8,886 bases of DNA from Thermoanaerobaculia bacterium (GCA_029287645.1 JARFQS010000334.1:1-8886), one strand, 5' to 3'; positions 1 to 6,729 are shown, numbered from the stretch's first letter. Notes: generated by a model not told the origin, from the letters alone. Numbers and translations: made by a program.

Positions 1-1
1 C

Positions 2-277
2 GCCGTCGAGCGGTACAGATCGGGTCTGTACCTCGGGGGGCTGTCGCGAGATTCGATCATCTATGCCGGTCGAAGCGCCATTGCGGCTGCCGAGATCGTG
101 CAGCAGAGCCTACAGCCCGGCGATGTGGTTCTGGTCAAGGGTAAGGACGTCCAGCGACTCGAGCGGATCTCGTTTGCCCTGATGGGCCAGCAGGTGAGTT
201 GCGATCTGACGCGTTGCTACATGAAGGCCACGCGTTGTGGCACCTGTGCCCTCCTGGGCCAGGGTCCGATGGTCTAG
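2..277 (+). CDS. Mur ligase family protein, C-terminal fragment (5' end outside window)
   Basis: Reading from base 2 gives an open frame of 91 codons ending in TAG at 275-277; the N-terminal part with the ATPase domain lies upstream of the window. Residues 36-58 of the fragment (LQPGDVVLVKG, then K-D-V-Q-R-L-E-R-I) resemble the end of the C-terminal domain of MurF-type ligases, where a GDVVLVKGSR element is followed by a Glu-containing helix. This family joins an amino acid or peptide to a carboxylate using ATP. The usual S-R after the KG is K-D here, so the substrate may not be the MurF one. After this domain comes a tail with four cysteines (C67, C72, C79, C82; spacing C-x4-C-x6-C-x2-C), which canonical MurF lacks and which could bind zinc or another metal. 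It converges on the GNAT gene with only 7 bases between stop codons. The family call is moderately secure; the substrate is unknown. Confidence 0.62.
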   Translation, partial: AVERYRSGLYLGGLSRDSIIYAGRSAIAAAEIVQQSLQPGDVVLVKGKDVQRLERISFALMGQQVSCDLTRCYMKATRCGTCALLGQGPMV

Positions 278-284
278 AACGGCT

Positions 285-761
285 TCACCAGCCTTCCAGG
301 TCCATCTCCAGAGTGGTCCAGGAGTCGATCTCCTCGCTCCCGAAGGAATGGAGCTTCTTCAGGGTTCCGACTTCTCGGTAGCCATAGTGCTTCTTGTACC
401 AGCGGATGCTGGCGGGGCGATCGGCATTCGTCGAGACGGTCTTCGCACCCGCAGTCGCCATGGCTCGCAGTCGCTCATCCTGCAAGGCCTTACCGATACC
501 GGTTCCCAGGAACTCCGGGGCGACACCCATGAGCGTGGTCTTGCCGCGAGCTGGGGAGAGCAGCTCGTATCCCGCTGCACCGACGATGCGGCCATCGACA
601 CGAGCTACGAACATACGGTCGAGATCGAGATGAGGCATTTCGGGCGAAGGTATGCGATGCATGTTCCAGTGCCGCATGACCCGGAGAATCTCGTCCAGGT
701 CTTCAGGCTGGGCTCGCTCGACGACAAATTCAACTTCGTGGAGATGGGGGGGGCGCCTCAT
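285..761 (-). CDS. GNAT family N-acetyltransferase
   Basis: This is a 158-residue cytoplasmic protein of normal single-domain GNAT length. The acetyl-CoA-binding motif A is visible at about residues 78-95 (strand MGVAPEF followed by LGTGIGKAL); the first position of the classic R/Q-x-x-G-x-G/A loop is Leu85. A motif-B-like segment follows at about 115-128 (ASIRWYKKHYGY), the usual place for late-domain residues of the acyltransferase fold. The start chosen is ATG at 759-761, which overlaps the upstream ligase stop as ATGA and has GGGAGA about 4 bases upstream. A TTG four codons earlier (773) is possible but would use that ribosome site as coding sequence. It is the last gene of the GPP34-ligase-GNAT set and is probably translationally coupled to the ligase. 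The acceptor amine is unknown; the neighbouring ligases suggest a small amine or amino sugar made by the same cassette. Confidence 0.85.
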   Translation of the reverse strand: MRRPPHLHEVEFVVERAQPEDLDEILRVMRHWNMHRIPSPEMPHLDLDRMFVARVDGRIVGAAGYELLSPARGKTTLMGVAPEFLGTGIGKALQDERLRAMATAGAKTVSTNADRPASIRWYKKHYGYREVGTLKKLHSFGSEEIDSWTTLEMDLEGW

Positions 762-2113
762 CGTCTCTCCCAATCAGAAGCGAGATCCTCCACCCGCTCC
801 CAGTCGAACTCATCGTGGTGAGGGCGAACCAGAGACTGCGACAGCCGGAACTTGCCACTCGCTTCCGGCCGCAGCTCGTCCAGAAGGCGGATGTCGAGAG
901 TGACTTCTGATCCCAGAATCTTCGAATACTGCTGTTTCACTTCCTCCAGTAACCCTGGTGAGGGTGCATCCCAGGGTACTACGCGGAGCACGAGGTGGTC
1001 AGTACGCTCCTGAGTCAGTTGATACTGGCGAATCCAAGGGTGGGCGTCCAGCATCGGAGTGGTGAGTGCAAACGGATGGATCAACCTTCCGTCCGGTAGA
1101 GCAAAGTAGTCGAGGGTCCGGCCTCCAACCGAGTGGATGGTGGAGGAGGGAGCTCCACAAGGGCATCGCGCCAGGCCCTTGGTGGCTACATCGCCAATTC
1201 GGTAGCGAATCAGCGGCATGGCCCAGGAGTGCAGGCCTGTGACTACGACTTCGCCTTGGGCACCCGTCTCGACGGCTTCGCTTCCACGCAGGATCTCGAG
1301 AATCAGTCCGTCGTCGCAGACGTGTAGCTGCTCGCCCTGTGGACATTGCATGGCCACCAGGTCGAACTCGATCGTGCCGTACTTCTCGACGATCCGAGCT
1401 CCGAAGGCCGTCTCCATTCGTCGCCGCATCTCGGGCCTCAAAGTCTCGCCTCCTACGACGATCAAGCGTACTCCCAGATCGCGGAGCCCCTCTTCTCCCG
1501 CAGCCTCGGCGACTCTTGTGATCGCTCCCGGGAAGCCACCGACAACGTCGGGTCGATAGGCGCGAAGAGATTCGATTGCGCTAGTGGGGTCGGCCAGGCA
1601 GTCGATCGAGAGATACCGGAACAGACCGAGGGATTGCAGCATTTTCAGTGGCCACTGAGCGTCGTTGGGCGAGACTCCACGTTCCAGGGTGACTCTGGCC
1701 ATGCGGTCTCGTGGCCTGACGCCGACCTCGTGCTCGGCGCGCTTGCGGAAAGCGGCGAGCGTGCGATCCTCCAGCCAGGTTCTTCGCACCGTGAGCTTCT
1801 GGCCGGACGAGCCGCTCGACCAGCGCTGCACCAACCGGGAAGGCTCGTAGCCTCGAGCGAGGATCTGATCCGGTGCGAGGGATTGAAGGGTCTGTCTCGT
1901 CGTGACCGGAATGCGCTCCAGGTCGGCCACCCCTCGGAAACCCTCGATGTCCAGACCGCTCTCGTCGAACAGATCCCTGTAGTAGGGCACCCGGGCATGG
2001 GCATGACGCACCAGCGCACGCAGTCGACGATCCCGAAAGGTCTCGATTTCGCCTCGGCTCGGGTGCTGAAGGAAGTGCCTCCAGAGGTCCAAGACTGACC
2101 GGGTCACTGTCAC
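758..2113 (-). CDS. PaaK/CapK-like adenylate-forming ligase (phenylacetate-CoA ligase family)
   Basis: The product is 451 residues, the usual size for the phenylacetate-CoA ligase/CapK group of the ANL superfamily, which activates a carboxylic acid as acyl-AMP and passes it to CoA or another acceptor. The sequence shows the Ser/Gly-rich nucleotide loop SSGSSGQ (99-105), a YGTIEF motif (245-250) matching the Y-G-x-[ST]-E adenylate element, RYRIGDV (303-309) with the conserved Asp, and a C-terminal SGKFR (419-423) whose Lys421 fits the catalytic lysine. A CPCG pair (C317, C319) sits where family members often have a cysteine-rich loop. The start is GTG at 2111-2113 (an in-frame TAG lies four codons upstream); GTG at 2107 is an alternative, and neither has a clear ribosome site. 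The gene lies 40 bases after GPP34 and overlaps the GNAT start by 4 bases. CapK-like proteins are common in capsule and exopolysaccharide loci, so acyl decoration of a glycan or lipid is plausible. The natural acid is unknown. Confidence 0.85.
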   Translation of the reverse strand: MTVTRSVLDLWRHFLQHPSRGEIETFRDRRLRALVRHAHARVPYYRDLFDESGLDIEGFRGVADLERIPVTTRQTLQSLAPDQILARGYEPSRLVQRWSSGSSGQKLTVRRTWLEDRTLAAFRKRAEHEVGVRPRDRMARVTLERGVSPNDAQWPLKMLQSLGLFRYLSIDCLADPTSAIESLRAYRPDVVGGFPGAITRVAEAAGEEGLRDLGVRLIVVGGETLRPEMRRRMETAFGARIVEKYGTIEFDLVAMQCPQGEQLHVCDDGLILEILRGSEAVETGAQGEVVVTGLHSWAMPLIRYRIGDVATKGLARCPCGAPSSTIHSVGGRTLDYFALPDGRLIHPFALTTPMLDAHPWIRQYQLTQERTDHLVLRVVPWDAPSPGLLEEVKQQYSKILGSEVTLDIRLLDELRPEASGKFRLSQSLVRPHHDEFDWERVEDLASDWERR

Positions 2114-2153
2114 TCGGGGATTCTAGCCGTCAGGTGCCCTCACGACATCGAGG

Positions 2154-2840
2154 TCAGGATGTTGCCACGTGAATTGCGACGTTGGCCGCCATGATCGCCG
2201 CCATGGCGGCCCGGGTGGCTTCGATCGCGGCACGTGCGGCTTCGGCCGAGGGCCGATCTTCGGCGATCTTGTCGAGCCGCTCCTTGCGCTCGGCAATGCG
2301 TTTCTTGCCGAACACGGGATTCAGGATACCGCTGACGTGAGCCAGCGAGACGAGAATCGCAGTGCGAGTGTCGAGGCTCGACTCGTCGGAGAAGACCGCG
2401 TGCTCGACCCGATGCATGATCTCGAGCTCCGGTGCCGGATCGAGCTCCGGGTAGATGCGCTGCGAGAAGATCAGCATTACCTTATGGGTGTCGACCTGCA
2501 GAACCCCTCTTAGGGCCAGCTGCTCGGCAATCTGGTGTTTGAGGTCCTTCATGCCTGCCACACGTCCCAGCCAGGTGGTCATATCCGCACTCTTCTTGGC
2601 GTTGGCGATCTTCTCCAGAACCTGATCGACGACCGGGTCTCCAATCGGGTTTCTATTGGCGACCACCAAAATCTTCTTGCCCTTTCGTTCATCCAGGCGG
2701 AGCCGCTCCTCGAGCAAGAGCTCCGCAAGCGCTGCGCCGGCCACTGCGTAGGGCCAGCTCGTAGCGGAGTAGGTCGTCCCATCCTCGTCCTTGAGCGCGA
2801 GAAGGAGAATCTCTTCGGGCAGTCGGAGGTTCTTCATCAT
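2154..2840 (-). CDS. GPP34 family (GOLPH3/Vps74-like) phosphoprotein
   Basis: This 228-residue protein matches the GPP34 fold. It opens with LPEEILLLALKDEDG (7-21), followed by a helix AGAALAELLLEERLRLD (34-50), the same arrangement as the start of GOLPH3. Later elements include a GDPVVDQVLEKI segment (67-78), TTWLGRV (88-94), LALRGVLQ (108-115) and DTRTAILVSLAHVSGIL (157-173). The C-terminus from about 197 is very Ala-rich and probably helical. Eukaryotic GOLPH3 binds phosphatidylinositol-4-phosphate and glycosyltransferase tails at the Golgi; bacterial homologues are mostly uncharacterised. In my by-eye alignment the human PI4P-pocket residues Trp81 and Arg90 fall on Ser and Ala, so PI4P binding is doubtful. 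The start is ATG 2838-2840, with AAGGTAGA about 4 bases upstream; a second ATG follows directly. It is first in the minus-strand set. No signal peptide or membrane span is seen. The family call is firm; the function is unknown. Confidence 0.85.
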   Translation of the reverse strand: MMKNLRLPEEILLLALKDEDGTTYSATSWPYAVAGAALAELLLEERLRLDERKGKKILVVANRNPIGDPVVDQVLEKIANAKKSADMTTWLGRVAGMKDLKHQIAEQLALRGVLQVDTHKVMLIFSQRIYPELDPAPELEIMHRVEHAVFSDESSLDTRTAILVSLAHVSGILNPVFGKKRIAERKERLDKIAEDRPSAEAARAAIEATRAAMAAIMAANVAIHVATS

Positions 2841-2916
2841 GGGTCTACCTTGCCGGGTGCAATAGCAGTCGAGTCGGACGAGTCTCCGCGATGTCGATGT
2901 TCAGGTTCCCGCTGAA

Positions 2917-2924
2917 AGTGTAGC
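2917..2924 (-). promoter_or_regulatory. Possible -10 region for the GPP34-ligase-GNAT set
   Basis: Read leftward, the sequence GCTACACT contains TACACT, which matches four of six bases of the TATAAT consensus. It lies about 75 bases before the GPP34 start codon. No convincing -35 hexamer sits 16-18 bases upstream, so this is weak by itself. The identical octamer in the opposite direction upstream of the kinase is the main reason to list it. Confidence 0.25.
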
Positions 2925-2930
2925 GGAAGC

Positions 2931-2949
2931 CCGAGGTGTTCCTCCTCGG
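2931..2949. repeat. Short inverted repeat CCGAGG-N7-CCTCGG
   Basis: Perfect 6-base arms at 2931-2936 and 2944-2949 flank a 7-base centre (TGTTCCT). The repeat lies in the divergent spacer just upstream of the possible GPP34 -10 element, where a repressor or activator site could act on both directions. There is no following T-run, so it does not look like an intrinsic terminator. Arms this short can arise by chance in GC-rich DNA. Confidence 0.3.
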
Positions 2950-3006
2950 TGCCCTGAGCTCTCTGGACATGACCCGATGAGTCCTGATTCGCGGCGTAAA
3001 GTGCGA

Positions 3007-3015
3007 TGCTACACT
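3007..3015 (+). promoter_or_regulatory. Possible extended -10 promoter for the two-component genes
   Basis: TGCTACACT fits the extended -10 form TG-N-TATAAT, with four of six hexamer matches. A poor -35 candidate, TTCGCG, is at 2988-2993 with a 16-base spacer. Transcription would start near 3022, leaving a leader of about 47 bases before the GTG at 3069. This placement would exclude the upstream ATG at 3006, which falls inside the promoter. Confidence 0.3.
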
Positions 3016-3068
3016 GCCGCGGCCGGAATCCTGTAATAGCCTGTCGAAGAATCATCGAGGCTCGGATT

Positions 3069-4910
3069 GTGAGATTGGGACTCATCCTAACCGCGGGGTT
3101 TCTGCTCATCGCCGCGCTGGTCGCTCTGGTGGGACTTCTCTATTACCAGACGAGCGACGCCGTGCATTCAGAGATCGTGGATCTCAGGCAGCACCTGATT
3201 CCGGAGCTTGTCGGCGCTTCGGAGATGAGGGTTGCACTGCAGTCGAGTCAGCTTGCGGCCCAGCAGATCATCACGGCTCGCCTCCAGGTGCTGGTTCAGC
3301 CAGACCACGACACAGGGCCGTTGTTGGGCTTGGACGATTCAATCGAGGAGACAGAAGCCAGCTTGAAAACCTTCGAGCGTCGCCTGGCGCAGAGCAGGGC
3401 TGCTCTGGAATCCTCCGAGGATCGAGAATCAGACCGGGGAGCATCTGATGTCGACACGGACTCGGCGATCGCGCGACTGGCTGAAGTGGATCGACAGTAT
3501 GCGGTGTACGAGGCGCAGGTCGATCGCTTCATCCATCTCTCGCTGTATCACCCGACAGAGCAGGTGAGCGAGTACTTCGTGGACGAGCTGCAGGTGCACT
3601 TCGAGGATCGCTTGCTCCCCGCCGTGAACGGTTACGGCGAGAAGGCGACAGAAGAGTTGGAGGGTAGGCTCGCCTCGATGGAGGGGGCGCAGGAGATTGC
3701 CAATCGACGAAATTTCCTCTTTGCTGTTGCTGCATTCGTACTCGCTGTAGTACTCGGCCTGGCGATCGCACGCTCCATCTCCCGACCGATCGACGTCTTG
3801 CAAGAGGCGGCGGATAGGGTGGGCAGCGGTGAGTTGGGCACCCGGGTCGAGCTCCGGACACGAAACGAGATGGGTGCTCTGGCCGCGGCCTTCAACCGGA
3901 TGGTGGGCGACCTCGAGGCTTCCACCGTTTCACGCTCGTATCTCGACGACATCATCCAGTCGATGAGCGAGATGCTGATCGTGATCGATCGGGAGGGCCT
4001 CATTCGGACGGCGAATCGGGTGACCTTCGAAGAGCTCGGCTATAACCTCGAGGAGCTGACCGGAAAGCCCCTCGATCTGCTGCTGGCGGATTCGACCTTC
4101 GAGACCCTCGAGTCGGGAGAGACCCGCTTCAGGACCGAGTCAGGTGAGCAGTTGCCGGTCTATTGCTCTCGCACGGAGCTGGTGGGCCAGGCGGGATCGC
4201 CCACTGGAACCCTGGTGGTAGCGCAGAATCTCAGTCTCCGCAAGGAGACCGAGGCCCAGCTGAGAGCGTCGCTCGAAGAGAAGGAGGTTTTGCTGCGGGA
4301 GGTGCATCACCGAGTCAAGAACAATCTGCAGATCGTCTCGAGCCTCCTCAACCTCCAGGACCGCGAGGCAACAGGGTCGATCGACCCCGACCGACTGCTG
4401 CAGGAGAGCCGCAATCGGGTCCGCTCGATGGCATTGATCCACGAGCAGCTCTACAAATCGAAGGACCTGGCGAACATCGACTTCTCGGAGTACGTCAGCG
4501 AGCTCGCCGAGTACCTGCGACGCTCTTATGATCTGGAGAGTCGCGGCATCGAGCTCGAGCTCGACACTTCAGCGCTCGGGCTGAGGGTGGATCAGGCGAT
4601 TCCCTGCGGCATGATTCTCAACGAGTTGGTGGCGAACAGTGTCGAGCATGCCTACGGCAACCGACAGGGCGAGATCCGCATCTCGTTTCGACAGCGCGAG
4701 GGTCGAAATCGGCTCCTCGTGGCGGACGACGGTGAGGGACTGCCCGGGACCGTGGATCCGAGTCACGCCTCGACGTTGGGGCTTCGCCTCGTGGCCGCGC
4801 TCGCTGAGCAGCTCGAGGCGGATGTCGAGTTCGAGAGCGGCTCTGGTCTATCCGTGAGCGTCGAGTTCGAGGCAGTCGGAGAGGCTCGTGCGGGGGCTGC
4901 GCTCACATGA
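3069..4910 (+). CDS. Membrane sensor histidine kinase, HAMP-PAS-HisKA_2-HATPase_c
   Basis: From the GTG at 3069 the protein has 613 residues. It has a membrane helix (about 3-25), an extracytoplasmic, probably helical sensor region of about 190 residues (26-214) with no recognisable named domain, a second helix (215-235) and a HAMP linker (about 238-285, with a conserved E-M-x-x-L-A-A-A-F-N segment). A PAS domain (about 288-392) and a HisKA_2 domain follow, the latter with EVHHRVKNNLQ (411-421), where His414 is the likely phosphate acceptor. The HATPase_c domain has an N box NELVANSVEH (518-527), a G1 box VADDGEGLP (551-559) and a G2-like TLGLRLV (569-575). GAGG lies 8 bases before the GTG; an in-frame ATG at 3006 would add 21 Cys/Arg-containing residues with no ribosome site. 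The stop overlaps the regulator start as ATGA, so the two are almost certainly a cognate pair. The ligand is unknown. Confidence 0.9.
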   Translation: MRLGLILTAGFLLIAALVALVGLLYYQTSDAVHSEIVDLRQHLIPELVGASEMRVALQSSQLAAQQIITARLQVLVQPDHDTGPLLGLDDSIEETEASLKTFERRLAQSRAALESSEDRESDRGASDVDTDSAIARLAEVDRQYAVYEAQVDRFIHLSLYHPTEQVSEYFVDELQVHFEDRLLPAVNGYGEKATEELEGRLASMEGAQEIANRRNFLFAVAAFVLAVVLGLAIARSISRPIDVLQEAADRVGSGELGTRVELRTRNEMGALAAAFNRMVGDLEASTVSRSYLDDIIQSMSEMLIVIDREGLIRTANRVTFEELGYNLEELTGKPLDLLLADSTFETLESGETRFRTESGEQLPVYCSRTELVGQAGSPTGTLVVAQNLSLRKETEAQLRASLEEKEVLLREVHHRVKNNLQIVSSLLNLQDREATGSIDPDRLLQESRNRVRSMALIHEQLYKSKDLANIDFSEYVSELAEYLRRSYDLESRGIELELDTSALGLRVDQAIPCGMILNELVANSVEHAYGNRQGEIRISFRQREGRNRLLVADDGEGLPGTVDPSHASTLGLRLVAALAEQLEADVEFESGSGLSVSVEFEAVGEARAGAALT

Positions 4911-6583
4911 CTCCGAAAGTCCGCATCGGACTGGTCGAGGACGAGGTGGTGGTCGCGATGGATATCCAGGCCCAGCTCGAGAGGCTCGGATACAAGGTGG
5001 TGAGCAGCTCCCGGACGGCGAGTCAGGGAATCGCCCAGGCCCGTGCAGAGCGACCGGATCTCGTGCTGATGGACATCCAGCTGGCCGGGGAGCGAGACGG
5101 AATCTCGGCCGCCAAGGAGATCCGGCAGAGCTTCGCCATCCCGGTGGTCTTCCTCACCGCCTTCGCGGACGAGTCGAGCCTGGAGCGCGCCAAGTCCGTC
5201 AGTCCCTATGGATACATTGTCAAACCCTTCGACGAGCATGATCTCGAGACGAGCATCGAGGTGGCGCTCTCCAGGGCACGTGCCGAGGCATCCCTCGAGC
5301 GCAGTCACGCTGACCTGATGGCCGTCTTGGATGCACAGCGGCAGGGCACGGTAGCCGTGGACGGGACGGGACGGGTGACCTTTCTCAGCCGGGTAGCGGC
5401 TTCGATGATCGGCATGCCGAGGGAGGAGCAGGTCGGTAGGCGATGGCAGCAGGTGTTGCCGTTGGAGAGATCAACGGTCGATGCGGTCGAGGAGATGCTG
5501 CAGCGGCCTGCCACCGGTCGAGTCAAGGTCGCCGCTGAGCTCGAGATCGAGGACAACAGAGATGCCGTCGAGATCGAGATCGTCGACGACCCTCGCAGCG
5601 AGGGGCGCTTCATCCTCTTCCTCTACGACGTCTCGGAGGTACGACAGCTGCGGGCACTACTGGACAGGGATTCGGGCTTCGAGAGAATCATCGGCACCGG
5701 CAAAGCGATGCAGGCTGTCTTCCAGCTGATTCGGGATCTGTCGGCCGTGGACTCCCCGGTGCTGATCCTCGGTGAGACCGGGACGGGCAAGGAGCTGGTG
5801 GCCCGGGCGATCCATCGGCTCGGCCACCGACAGTCGAAGCCTTTCGTGCCCGTGAACTGTGGTGCCCTGACGCCCGAGCTCGCGGCGAGCCAGTTGTTCG
5901 GCCATCGTCGTGGCTCCTTCACTGGCGCGATCGACGATCACCGGGGCCTGTTCAGAGCCGCCAATCACGGCACGCTGTTTCTCGACGAGATCGGCGAGCT
6001 GCCGGCGGCCATCCAGCCGGCCCTGCTCCGTGCCCTGGACGACGGCCAGATCACGCCGGTGGGGGAGACTCGCGCCCGCGGGGTCGACTTCCGGCTGATC
6101 GCCGCGACGAGTCGATCCCTCGAGAGCGAGATCGAGCAGCAGGTCTTCCGCTCCGATCTCTACTATCGGCTGGCGGTGGCGAGAATCGTGCTGCCACCCT
6201 TGCGAGAGCGCCTCGAGGATCTGCCGGTCCTGGTGAGGTCGTTCCTCGCGGAATCGACAGCCAGGACCGGCAGGTCGGTGAGTCGCGTCTCAAGCGCGGC
6301 GATGGGCCTGCTGCTGGGGCACAAATGGCCCGGCAACGTGAGGGAGCTGAAGAACGCCGTGGAGTTCGCGACGATTCGCGCGCGTGGCTCGGAGATCGAG
6401 CCCGAGGACCTTCCTGCCGAGCTGCTGGGTGCGGCGCCGACCCCTCCAGCCAGGGACGAATCGCAGCGGATCCTGGCGGCTCTCGAGCAGGCGGGTGGAA
6501 ACCGTCGCCAAGCTGCCGAGATTCTCGGAATGAGTCGGGCCACCTTCTATCGCCGGTTGAAGAGCCTGAAACTGGAGCTCTGA
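4907..6583 (+). CDS. Sigma-54-dependent response regulator, REC-PAS-AAA+-Fis HTH (NtrC type)
   Basis: The 558-residue regulator starts with a receiver domain (1-125): acidic pocket E11/D12, phospho-acceptor Asp56 in DLVLMD, switch Thr84 and Lys106 in VKPF. The MDIQLAGERDGI segment resembles receivers often paired with HisKA_2 kinases. A PAS-like domain spans about 134-245. The sigma-54 interaction domain (about 258-495) has Walker A GETGTGKE (289-296, Lys295), a GSFTGA loop (336-341; Ser for Ala in the usual GAFTGA, with Thr339 kept), Walker B TLFLDE (356-361), and candidate arginine fingers Arg415 and Arg421 in FRSDLYYRL. A Fis-type helix-turn-helix closes the protein (about 522-556, with NRRQAAEILGMSRATFYRRL). 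When phosphorylated by the upstream kinase it should oligomerise, bind upstream sites and drive open-complex formation by sigma-54 polymerase. A matching palindrome begins 10 bases after its stop, which makes the downstream glycosyltransferase operon the likely target. Confidence 0.95.
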   Translation: MTPKVRIGLVEDEVVVAMDIQAQLERLGYKVVSSSRTASQGIAQARAERPDLVLMDIQLAGERDGISAAKEIRQSFAIPVVFLTAFADESSLERAKSVSPYGYIVKPFDEHDLETSIEVALSRARAEASLERSHADLMAVLDAQRQGTVAVDGTGRVTFLSRVAASMIGMPREEQVGRRWQQVLPLERSTVDAVEEMLQRPATGRVKVAAELEIEDNRDAVEIEIVDDPRSEGRFILFLYDVSEVRQLRALLDRDSGFERIIGTGKAMQAVFQLIRDLSAVDSPVLILGETGTGKELVARAIHRLGHRQSKPFVPVNCGALTPELAASQLFGHRRGSFTGAIDDHRGLFRAANHGTLFLDEIGELPAAIQPALLRALDDGQITPVGETRARGVDFRLIAATSRSLESEIEQQVFRSDLYYRLAVARIVLPPLRERLEDLPVLVRSFLAESTARTGRSVSRVSSAAMGLLLGHKWPGNVRELKNAVEFATIRARGSEIEPEDLPAELLGAAPTPPARDESQRILAALEQAGGNRRQAAEILGMSRATFYRRLKSLKLEL

Positions 6584-6593
6584 GCTATGGCTC

Positions 6594-6641
6594 TGTCTCA
6601 ATATGTTTCAAGTTGAGACATGGGTGAGACGTCCTGAGACA
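6594..6641 (+). promoter_or_regulatory. Candidate upstream activating sequence for the NtrC-type regulator
   Basis: A perfect inverted repeat, TGTCTCAA (6594-6601) and TTGAGACA (6613-6620), has an 11-base centre. Two more copies of the half-site follow in the same orientation as the right arm: TGAGAC at 6625-6630 and TGAGACA at 6635-6641. The three direct copies begin at 6614, 6625 and 6635, so they lie on the same face of the helix. Fis-type activators bind such TGTC...GACA dyads as dimers, and arrays promote oligomer assembly. There is no T-run, which argues against a terminator. Assignment to the adjacent regulator is inferred from position. Confidence 0.75.
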
Positions 6642-6729
6642 CATCTCGGCCCTGCACCGCTACAGAATCGGGTGCCATCCCACTCCATAAGCTTCTGAAA
6701 AGAATCACCTTACGCTTCAAGGCCGACCC

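Larger units (their letters stand above)
2841..3068. other. Divergent intergenic region between GPP34 and the sensor kinase
   Basis: This 228-base spacer separates the leftward GPP34 set from the rightward kinase. The octamer GCTACACT occurs twice in opposite orientation: on the minus strand at 2917-2924 and on the plus strand at 3008-3015. Each copy points toward its own gene, at a position suitable for a -10 region. Between them are two small inverted repeats, CCGCT/AGCGG (2909-2913 and 2922-2926) and CCGAGG/CCTCGG (2931-2936 and 2944-2949). No -24/-12 sigma-54 promoter and no TGAGAC repeat was found here. I see no coding sequence of its own. Confidence 0.5.

Noticed and set aside
762..773. 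TTG start four codons upstream for the GNAT gene
   Set aside because: The ATG at 761 gives the ATGA overlap seen at two other junctions and has GGGAGA just upstream.
237..821. 194-codon plus-strand frame across the GNAT gene
   Set aside because: It is antisense to a complete GNAT domain and overlaps the end of the Mur ligase fragment; composition is not protein-like.
1346..2098. 250-codon plus-strand frame antisense to the PaaK-like ligase
   Set aside because: The opposite strand encodes all expected ligase motifs; this frame has no domain or ribosome site.
3006..3068. Upstream ATG start for the kinase
   Set aside because: No ribosome site precedes it, the added residues contain Cys and Arg ahead of the membrane helix, and it overlaps the possible -10 element. 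The GTG at 3069 has GAGG at good spacing. Not fully excluded.
4763..5308. 181-codon minus-strand frame across the kinase/regulator junction
   Set aside because: It is a shadow of two genes with unmistakable HATPase and receiver motifs.
6594..6620. Palindrome after the activator gene as an intrinsic terminator
   Set aside because: Arms are 8 bp with an 11-base loop and no T-run follows; the extra TGAGAC copies and the downstream -24/-12 promoter favour an enhancer site.
6642..6729. IHF site between enhancer and promoter
   Set aside because: AATCAC near 6705 only partly matches WATCAR and the required TTR at the right distance is missing.
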